Shown piece by piece: positions 6,660 through 11,907 of a stretch of 11,907 nucleotides of DNA. The position numbers and the translations under genes are program-made. Origin of the DNA: Myxococcales bacterium. GTDB lineage: Bacteria > Myxococcota > Bradymonadia > REDH01. The stretch covers positions 1-11,907 of the forward strand of contig JAGWVZ010000059.1 of NCBI GenBank assembly GCA_018970625.1, in the 5' to 3' direction. Below the pieces are notes generated by a model, which was not told the DNA's origin, made no database searches, and worked only from the letters and a program-made list of their open reading frames with translations. The number at the start of each line of letters is the position of its first letter. Position 1 is the first letter of the stretch.

Positions 6660-7718
6660 ATGAGGGTGCTCTTTCTGCTGGAAGGAAAGACGGTGCCCGC
6701 ATCGCGCTTTCGGGTGCTGCAGCTGCTGGATGCGTTTCGCGGAATTGGCATCGCGCCGACCGTTCGCTTTGCCTACGGCGACGCCTATAACCGCACGCTG
6801 CACACTCCACTGGCGCGGCCCTATCAGTTGGCAACCCGGCTTGGCAGGGCGGTAGCCGGGCTCGACGCGGGAAGTTTTGACGCCGTGTTTCTGCAGCGAC
6901 CCGCGCTGCCTTTCTCGGCGATTCCTGAGCGCCTGGTGCACGCGCTCAATCACCGCACCATCTTCGATGTCGACGACTCGATATTTGTGGGTGCCGGTGG
7001 CGAAGTCGCGCCCTTGCGACTGCGCGGGTTTCAGCAGACGGTGCAGACCGTCGAGCAGTTGATTGTCGGAAATCGCTGGCTGGCACAGCAGGCCGGTGTC
7101 GAGAACAAGACCACCGTAATCCCTACGGTCGTCGACGATACCCGCTACGTCCCTTCGCGTGCTTCCTCGGCGCGAGCGCCGGTGATTGGCTGGATGGGAA
7201 CGATGGGCAATTTTCCTTTTTTGCGGCAGGTGCTGCCGGATTTGCGCACGGTGCTCGACCGCAACCCGGGAGTACGCGTACGCCTGGTGTCCAACGCGAC
7301 CCTGCAGGATGTGGTCGGTGATGCGCGGTTTGAGCAGGTTCGCTGGTCGGCAGAAACCGAAGTGAAACTGTTGCAGAGCTTCGACATTGGCTTGATGCCG
7401 TTGCCTGACAACGTGATGACGCGCGGCAAATGCGCGTTCAAAATGATCCAGTACATGGCGGTGGGCAGGCCGGTGGTGGTGTCTGCCGTGGGTGCCAACA
7501 TCGAGACGTTCGGAGACCCGGTTCCCGGATTCCTCGTTCCCACGGAACAGTCATGGGTCGAACCGCTGCAGCAGCTGCTGGATGATCCGTCACTGCGGTT
7601 GCGCTGTGGAGAAGCAGGACGGCAGCGGGTGGAATCGCACTATTGTATTCGTGCAGTAATGCCGACCTATCAGGCTGTATTTGCGAAACTTAAGGCCGGT
7701 TTACCGGCATCGGTATGA
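6660..7718 (+). CDS. GT-B-fold glycosyltransferase (GT4-like)
   Basis: A 352-residue protein. The start MRVLFLLEGK is a typical first strand of a GT-B N-terminal domain, and FDVDDSIF (102-109) resembles the conserved 'DxDD' segment of a glycosyltransferase group common in O-antigen loci. IPTVVDDTRY (154-163) precedes the donor domain, IGWMGTMGN (176-184) is the glycine loop, FDIGLMPLPDN (241-251) and KCAFKMIQYMAVGRPVV (257-273) form the nucleotide-sugar pocket. The classical EX7E motif is not intact: K261 stands near where the first Glu would be, as in many relatives of this group. An in-frame TAG at 6561 and the absence of an earlier start fix the ATG at 6660. It ends 13 bp before rmlB, so it probably shares a transcript with it. 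Specificity is unknown. Confidence 0.88.
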   Translation: MRVLFLLEGKTVPASRFRVLQLLDAFRGIGIAPTVRFAYGDAYNRTLHTPLARPYQLATRLGRAVAGLDAGSFDAVFLQRPALPFSAIPERLVHALNHRTIFDVDDSIFVGAGGEVAPLRLRGFQQTVQTVEQLIVGNRWLAQQAGVENKTTVIPTVVDDTRYVPSRASSARAPVIGWMGTMGNFPFLRQVLPDLRTVLDRNPGVRVRLVSNATLQDVVGDARFEQVRWSAETEVKLLQSFDIGLMPLPDNVMTRGKCAFKMIQYMAVGRPVVVSAVGANIETFGDPVPGFLVPTEQSWVEPLQQLLDDPSLRLRCGEAGRQRVESHYCIRAVMPTYQAVFAKLKAGLPASV

Positions 7719-7731
7719 AAAGGTGTGGAGC

Positions 7732-8733
7732 ATGACGAGCGAGCAGCCCTGTATTCTGGTCACCGGCGGAGCCGGTTTCATCGGTTCCAATCTGGTGCAC
7801 TCGCTGGTGCAGCAGCAGCCCGGCGTTCGCATCGTCGTCGTCGACAAGATGACGTACGCAGGCAATCGACAGAATCTGGAGCCGTGGCTCAGCGGCGGTC
7901 AGTGTGTTCTGATCGAGGCCGACATTGCCGACGCTGACGCGATGCAGACGGTCTGGGAACAGTGGAAACCGACCGGCGTGTACCATCTCGCGGCCGAAAG
8001 CCACGTGGATCGCAGCATTTCAGGCCCGCGTCCGTTTATTGAGTCGAATATTACCGGCACTTTTGTTTTGCTGGAGTGCGCGCGACGCGCGTGGCTGGCA
8101 CCGGGTGCAGTCAGCGGCCGTTTTCTGCACGTCTCTACGGATGAGGTGTTTGGCAGCCTTGGCGAAACCGGTGCCTTTACCGAAGAGACGCCCTACGACC
8201 CATCCAGTCCCTATTCGGCGAGCAAGGCGGCGAGTGACCATCTGGTACGTGCGTGGCATCGCACGTTTGGACTGGACGTGGTGCTGACCAATTGTTCGAA
8301 CAATTATGGCCCGCGACAATATCCCGAAAAACTGATTCCCGTCATTATTCGGAATATTGTCGAGCGTAAACCATTACCGGTCTATGGTGATGGAACGAAT
8401 GTCCGCGACTGGTTGTTTGTCACCGACCACTGCGAAGCGCTCATCACAGTCTTTGAAAAAGGCGAGTCGGGACGCAGCTATAATGTGGGCGGAAACAACG
8501 AGTGGTCCAATATTGACCTGGTACGCCTGCTCTGCGACATGGTGGACGACGAGCGCGGACTCCCACGCGCGTCGCAGTCGCTGATCTCGTTCGTGACCGA
8601 CCGCCCTGGCCACGATCATCGCTACGCGATCGACCCTACCCGGATTCGCACCGAGCTTGGCTGGCAACCACGCCACACCTTCGAGGACGCCATCCGCCAG
8701 ACCGTGCGCTGGTATCTTCAATCACCCTCGTAA
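7732..8733 (+). CDS. rmlB: dTDP-glucose 4,6-dehydratase
   Basis: Second step of dTDP-L-rhamnose synthesis: dTDP-glucose to dTDP-4-keto-6-deoxyglucose, using bound NAD. The 333-residue protein has the NAD loop GGAGFIG at 12-18, DKMTYAGN at 38-45 (with the Thr-Tyr-Ala-Gly pattern specific for RmlB), AAESHVDRSI at 87-96, the catalytic STDEVFG at 135-141 (T136, D137, E138) and Y161-SAS-K165. NNYGPRQYPEKLIP (190-203) is a further family signature. The start is the ATG at 7732, with AGGTG six bases upstream as ribosome-binding sequence; an alternative start at 7681 lies inside the previous gene. Identification is firm. Confidence 0.97.
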   Translation: MTSEQPCILVTGGAGFIGSNLVHSLVQQQPGVRIVVVDKMTYAGNRQNLEPWLSGGQCVLIEADIADADAMQTVWEQWKPTGVYHLAAESHVDRSISGPRPFIESNITGTFVLLECARRAWLAPGAVSGRFLHVSTDEVFGSLGETGAFTEETPYDPSSPYSASKAASDHLVRAWHRTFGLDVVLTNCSNNYGPRQYPEKLIPVIIRNIVERKPLPVYGDGTNVRDWLFVTDHCEALITVFEKGESGRSYNVGGNNEWSNIDLVRLLCDMVDDERGLPRASQSLISFVTDRPGHDHRYAIDPTRIRTELGWQPRHTFEDAIRQTVRWYLQSPS

Positions 8734-8757
8734 CATCCGCCGTGGTCACCCCCGTAG

Positions 8758-8778
8758 CGGCCGCCCTCGTGGCGGCCG
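8758..8778 (+). repeat. Perfect GC hairpin after rmlB, CGGCCGCC-CTCGT-GGCGGCCG
   Basis: An 8-bp perfect inverted repeat, all G/C, with a 5-nt loop, 25 bp after the rmlB stop. It resembles the stem of a transcription terminator, but the bases after it (ACCCGCG) lack a T run. It may stabilise the 3' end of the upstream message or reduce read-through. Confidence 0.5.
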
Positions 8779-8808
8779 ACCCGCGATCACGTCCACCGAC
8801 CTCTGTTC

Positions 8809-8839
8809 GATTGCAATCAGCCGTGTTGACGCTATAGCG
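8809..8839. promoter_or_regulatory. Two 10-bp palindromes two helical turns apart
   Basis: GATTGCAATC (8809-8818) and CGCTATAGCG (8830-8839) are each perfect palindromes, and their centres are 21 bp apart, two DNA turns. They overlap the candidate promoter of rmlA. The two sequences are not copies of each other, so a single repressor binding both is uncertain. Confidence 0.3.
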
Positions 8840-8872
8840 CCCTCATCCTGTCCCCACCATTGAGTGAAGTCC

Positions 8873-9598
8873 ATGAAGGGTATCATCCTCGCAGGCGGCA
8901 CCGGTAGCCGGCTTTTCCCGCTCACCAAAGTGACCAACAAGCACCTGCTCCCGGTCGGCCGCAAGCCCATGATCCTTCATGCGGTAGACAAGCTGCGCGA
9001 AGCGGGCGTGACGCGCATTCTGGTCGTGACCGGTACCGAACACATGGGCGATATCGTGGGCCTGCTCGGCTCGGGACGCGACTATGGGTGTCAGTTTACC
9101 TTCCGTGTGCAGGACGAGGCCGGTGGCATTGCGCAGGCGCTTGCACTCGGTGAGGATTTTGCCGCTGGTCAGCCGATCTGTGTGATTCTGGGCGACAATG
9201 TGTTTGGCGACTCGCTGGTGTCGCATGCCGATGCGTATCGCGCGCAGGGCGGTGGTGCCCGGGTGATCCTCAAGCCCGTGGAAGACCCGGAACGTTTCGG
9301 TGTCGCCCGCGTGGACGGTGATAACGTGCTGGAGATCATCGAGAAACCAACGGTTCCACCGAGCAACCTCGCCGTTACGGGCATTTATTTTTATGACGGC
9401 GACGTATTCAACATCATTCGCACACTCAAGCCCTCGGCCCGTGGCGAATACGAAATTACCGATGTCAACAACGCCTACATTCAGCGACAGGCCATGACGT
9501 TCGGCACTTTTGGCAGCTGGTGGACCGACGCCGGAACGTTCCCGTCCCTGCTGCGCGCCAACGCGCTGGTGATGCAGGATGAGCCCCTCGCCGAGTGA
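8873..9598 (+). CDS. rmlA: Glucose-1-phosphate thymidylyltransferase, short form
   Basis: First step of dTDP-L-rhamnose synthesis: dTTP and glucose-1-phosphate to dTDP-glucose. The signature GGTGSRLFPLT is at 8-18, with NKHLLPV at 22-28. Q80 and G85 have the spacing of the two residues that contact thymine in Pseudomonas RmlA. LGDN (106-109) holds the metal-binding D108, FGVARV is at 142-147, EKP at 157-159, EITDVN at 194-199 and WWTDAGT at 216-222 with the second metal ligand D219. At 241 residues it lacks the C-terminal 50 or so residues of the usual 290-residue enzyme. The start is the ATG at 8873; a GTG three codons earlier (8864) is possible. Position between rmlB and rmlC supports thymidylyl transfer, though related short enzymes can use other sugars or nucleotides. 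Confidence 0.9.
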   Translation: MKGIILAGGTGSRLFPLTKVTNKHLLPVGRKPMILHAVDKLREAGVTRILVVTGTEHMGDIVGLLGSGRDYGCQFTFRVQDEAGGIAQALALGEDFAAGQPICVILGDNVFGDSLVSHADAYRAQGGGARVILKPVEDPERFGVARVDGDNVLEIIEKPTVPPSNLAVTGIYFYDGDVFNIIRTLKPSARGEYEITDVNNAYIQRQAMTFGTFGSWWTDAGTFPSLLRANALVMQDEPLAE

Positions 9599-9643
9599 GT
9601 CTGGCCGTACGTTCGCGGTCGCCCCTTCGCCTTTGAATGTGCC

Positions 9644-10189
9644 ATGCAATTCCTGTCGACCTCGATCCCTGACGTCGTGATTGTTGAACCGCGCGTGTTT
9701 GGTGACCACCGTGGTTTCTTCATGGAGACGTTTCATCGGCAGCGTTTTCTGGACGCCGGTCTCGACCTTACCTTTGTGCAGGATAATCAGAGTCGCTCGG
9801 CACAAGGCGTCTTGCGGGGACTGCACTATCAGCTGCATCAGCCGCAGGGAAAGCTCGTGCGCGTCACCCGTGGCCGCATCTTCGACGTAGCCGTTGATCT
9901 GCGGCGCTCGTCGGCCACCTTTGGTCAGTGGGTGGGCGAGGTGCTCGACGACGAGCGGCATCGACAGCTCTGGGTGCCACCCGGTTTTGCACACGGCTTT
10001 CTGGTGCTGAGCGAGTCAGCCGACGTCGTGTACCGGTGCACCGACCTGTATGCGCCCGGCGATGAACACACGCTGCTCTGGGATGACCCGGCTGTGGGTA
10101 TTCAGTGGCCGCTTCAAGGTCTCACCCCCGTGCTGTCACCCAAAGATTTGCAGGGACGGCCGCTCTCCGAGGCACCCACCTATGCGTGA
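9644..10189 (+). CDS. rmlC: dTDP-4-dehydrorhamnose 3,5-epimerase
   Basis: Third step of dTDP-L-rhamnose synthesis: epimerises dTDP-4-keto-6-deoxyglucose at C3 and C5. This 181-residue cupin has the family's normal length. The catalytic His61 is in VLRGLHYQ (56-63), the substrate-binding RG and FVQDNQSRS (44-52) precede it, and VYRCTDLYAPGDE (129-141) carries the conserved tyrosines Y130 and Y135. WVPPGFAHGF (110-119) and LSPKDLQG (164-171, D168) complete the signature. It lies 45 bp after rmlA, a gap with no visible feature, and its end overlaps rmlD by 8 bp. Identification is firm. Confidence 0.96.
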   Translation: MQFLSTSIPDVVIVEPRVFGDHRGFFMETFHRQRFLDAGLDLTFVQDNQSRSAQGVLRGLHYQLHQPQGKLVRVTRGRIFDVAVDLRRSSATFGQWVGEVLDDERHRQLWVPPGFAHGFLVLSESADVVYRCTDLYAPGDEHTLLWDDPAVGIQWPLQGLTPVLSPKDLQGRPLSEAPTYA

Positions 10190-11075
10190 GCCACTCAGCG
10201 GACGTGTTTGGGTGACGGGTGCAAACGGGCAGGTGGGCAGGGCGTTGCTGCAACAGGTACCGGCGTCCGTTCAGGCTGTGGCGTTGCGCCGGGATAACGC
10301 CGACCTGCAGGACCTTCGCTGGATCTCTGCGGTGGAGCAGGAGTCGCCTCCCGCCCTGATCCTCCATGTGGGTGCATACACGGCCGTTGACAGGGCCGAG
10401 GCTGATCGGGAAGCCGCCTGGCTGGTGAATGTGGAAGCAACACGGGCACTTGGCGAATGCGCCGCCAGGCATGGTGTTCCGCTTGTCTATGTGTCAACGG
10501 ACTATGTTTTTCCCGGCGATCGTCCCACGCCATGGTCGCCCGATGATCCGACGCAGCCGCTGGGTTGGTACGGCGAAACCAAATGGCAGGGTGAACGTGC
10601 GTTGCAGGCAATCGAGGGCTTGCATTGTGCAGTCGTTCGTACCTCGTGGGTGTACGACGCGCAGGGGCAGAATTTTGTGCGGACCATGCTGCGACTGATG
10701 GCGACGCGCGACAGCATTGGCGTCGTGGGCGACCAGTTCGGGACGCCGACCTCGGCGCGCGATCTGGCGTCGTTTCTGTGGCATGTCGCGCAGGTTCGGG
10801 CGACCGGGATTTTTCATTATGCGAACGCAGGTTCTGCCAGCTGGTATGATTTCGCGGTGGCCATTTATGAGGAAGCGACGGCGTTGGGCATGCTGAATCG
10901 CCCGGTTGAGATACGTCCCATTAGCACAGCGGAGTATCCCACGCCGGCGCGTCGGCCGTCTTTTTCTGTGTTGAACCGCGCCTCCGCATGGCAGCTTGCC
11001 GGGAAGGTGTCGCCGCACTGGCGCGTGTCGCTGCGTGAGGTGCTCCGCGATATCCAACTGTCGGGTTGCTCATGA
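10182..11075 (+). CDS. rmlD: dTDP-4-dehydrorhamnose reductase
   Basis: Last step of dTDP-L-rhamnose synthesis, NAD(P)H-dependent reduction at C4. The 297-residue SDR has the nucleotide loop GANGQVG at 13-19, AYTAVDRAE at 65-73, the catalytic STDYVF at 105-110 and Y130-GET-K134 followed by QGE. RTSWVY (153-158) and VGDQFGTPTSARDLA (182-196) are signature segments of RmlD. The ATG at 10182 overlaps the rmlC end by 8 bp (ATGCGTGA); the frame is open 44 codons further upstream, but that part is inside rmlC and not family-like. Its stop overlaps the acyltransferase start as ATGA. H62-V63-G64 replaces the more usual N-A-A before AYTAVD, without clear consequence. Confidence 0.96.
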   Translation: MREPLSGRVWVTGANGQVGRALLQQVPASVQAVALRRDNADLQDLRWISAVEQESPPALILHVGAYTAVDRAEADREAAWLVNVEATRALGECAARHGVPLVYVSTDYVFPGDRPTPWSPDDPTQPLGWYGETKWQGERALQAIEGLHCAVVRTSWVYDAQGQNFVRTMLRLMATRDSIGVVGDQFGTPTSARDLASFLWHVAQVRATGIFHYANAGSASWYDFAVAIYEEATALGMLNRPVEIRPISTAEYPTPARRPSFSVLNRASAWQLAGKVSPHWRVSLREVLRDIQLSGCS

Positions 11076-11884
11076 CGTATGAGGCGACTTCCGTCGAACC
11101 GACGGCGCATCCGTCGTCGCGCCTGGTCAGTCTGGACGTCATGCGTGCCATCGCCGTGCTGATGGTGATGGTGAGCCACCTGTCCTACTCCATTGGAATG
11201 AATGCCGCAGGTGAGCGAATTTCAGCAACGCCTGACTGGTTGAATCACGCGCTGGAATATGGTCGTTACGGGGTGCATCTTTTTCTGGTAATTTCGGGTT
11301 TTTGTATTCACCTGCAGTGGGCGCGTGCCCGGGAACCGGATGCCCGTATTGATTTCAGGAAATTCTGGCGAAAGCGCCTTACGCGTCTCTATCCACCCTA
11401 TTTTGTCGCGCTGGTGGGCTCACTCGCGCTGCTGTGGGTCTATTACCGGTTTGTTGCTGGTGCTGCCGGACCCGGAATTGCTGGTCAATTTGGTTATACC
11501 GAGCCGGGTCTTTTCGTCGTCGATCTGTTCCTGCTGCTGTTTCTTTTTCAGAATGTAAATGGTTCGAGTGAACGCGTTGGCAACGGGCCTTTCTGGTCGC
11601 TGGCGCTCGAAGAACAGCTGTACATGCTGTATTTTCCGCTGCTCTGGGTTCGGCGCAAATGGGGGTGGGGCGTTACGCTGGCGGGGTCGACAGCCATATG
11701 CCTTGGCTGGCGAGCGGTGGGCCTTGTCTGGCACGATTCGGCCCCTTCGTCGTGGTTCGTTCTGGGTCCCGCACTCTGGACCATCTGGGTATTGGGCGCG
11801 GTCGGTGTCGAAGCTCACTTCGGCTGGTTGAAGTTACCAGCCTGGATGCGCAGCCTCTGGGCGGGTGTTCTGTTGGTAACCTGA
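11072..11884 (+). CDS. Acyltransferase-3 family membrane protein, probable glycan O-acetyltransferase, early stop
   Basis: A multi-pass inner-membrane protein that probably transfers acetyl groups to the polysaccharide. LDVMRAIAVLMVMVSHL (21-37) is the first membrane helix with the conserved R25 and H36 of the family. FLVISGF (71-77) is the 'FxxSGF' motif, FWRKRLTRLYPPYF (98-111) the basic cytoplasmic motif with R101/R105, and FWSLALEEQLYMLYFPLL (174-191) carries the conserved W175 and E180. Further hydrophobic stretches are at about 113-128, 147-159, 200-218 and 228-246. The start is the ATG at 11072, overlapping the rmlD stop (ATGA). The frame ends in TGA at 11882-11884 after 270 residues, in or just after a hydrophobic stretch, whereas the family is usually 330-400 residues with about ten helices. 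The protein may be naturally short, truncated by mutation, or frameshifted; only 23 bp follow. Confidence 0.87.
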   Translation: MTYEATSVEPTAHPSSRLVSLDVMRAIAVLMVMVSHLSYSIGMNAAGERISATPDWLNHALEYGRYGVHLFLVISGFCIHLQWARAREPDARIDFRKFWRKRLTRLYPPYFVALVGSLALLWVYYRFVAGAAGPGIAGQFGYTEPGLFVVDLFLLLFLFQNVNGSSERVGNGPFWSLALEEQLYMLYFPLLWVRRKWGWGVTLAGSTAICLGWRAVGLVWHDSAPSSWFVLGPALWTIWVLGAVGVEAHFGWLKLPAWMRSLWAGVLLVT

Positions 11885-11907
11885 CGAGCTGCCCCGTATA
11901 GCAGATG

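Larger units (their letters stand above)
8734..8872. promoter_or_regulatory. rmlB-rmlA gap with hairpin, paired palindromes and candidate promoter
   Basis: This 139-bp non-coding gap is unusually large for an rml cluster. It contains a strong GC hairpin (8758-8778) and two 10-bp palindromes (8809-8818 and 8830-8839). A sigma70-like promoter may overlap them: TTGCAA at 8811-8816, a 16-bp spacer, then TATAGC at 8833-8838, each matching four of six consensus bases. This would give rmlA-rmlC-rmlD and the acyltransferase a separate start of transcription. The promoter is a guess from consensus only. Confidence 0.4.

Noticed and set aside
6848..6855. GGCGGTAG, identical to the core of the ops element used by RfaH in polysaccharide operons.
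   Set aside because: It is inside the coding sequence of a glycosyltransferase, not in a leader, and the bases after it do not continue the ops consensus; an 8-base match is expected by chance.
8843..9994. A 383-codon open frame on the minus strand across rmlA and rmlC.
   Set aside because: It lies antisense to two clearly identified genes, shows no recognisable domain and mirrors their codon pattern; long antisense frames are common in GC-rich coding DNA.

Overview
This window is part of a surface-polysaccharide (probably lipopolysaccharide O-antigen) biosynthesis locus from a Gram-negative bacterium with a GC-rich genome (roughly 60% by eye). The phylum cannot be fixed from the sequence; a proteobacterium or a member of Gemmatimonadota would both fit. 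Coding density is very high. Nearly all genes are complete and recognisable. No tRNA, rRNA, CRISPR array, insertion sequence or phage gene is seen.

Left arm, minus strand, read from about 4280 down to 1: five genes transcribed as rfbH > rfbF > rfbG > SDR reductase/epimerase > FAD-binding protein (cut by the window edge). RfbF makes CDP-glucose, RfbG dehydrates it to CDP-4-keto-6-deoxyglucose, and RfbH (iron-sulfur, PMP-dependent 3-dehydratase) removes the 3-hydroxyl. The SDR presumably finishes a CDP-3,6-dideoxyhexose such as abequose or paratose. The last protein begins with a Rossmann FAD-binding motif and may be a mutase-like or oxidoreductase flavoprotein. All four gene junctions here are 4-bp ATGA stop/start overlaps.

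Centre: a divergent intergenic region (4281-4470) with two abutting inverted repeats separates the arms. On the plus strand come three glycosyltransferases: a GT4-type (4471-5580), a GT2-type (5577-6512) and a second GT-B-type enzyme (6660-7718).

Right arm, plus strand: rmlB, rmlA (short form), rmlC and rmlD make dTDP-L-rhamnose from glucose-1-phosphate. An acyltransferase-3 membrane protein follows, likely an O-acetyltransferase acting on the glycan. Its frame stops at 11884, earlier than is usual for the family. A 139-bp gap between rmlB and rmlA holds a strong GC hairpin and two 10-bp palindromes.

Together the window encodes supply of two deoxy sugars (a CDP-3,6-dideoxyhexose and dTDP-L-rhamnose), three enzymes to assemble them, and one likely acetyl decoration. 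Flippase, polymerase and the flavin reductase that RfbH normally needs are not in the window. Most of this is established biochemistry; the less ordinary points are the terminal flavoprotein, the absent RfbH reductase, the short RmlA, the early-stopping acyltransferase and the dyad symmetries in the intergenic gaps.
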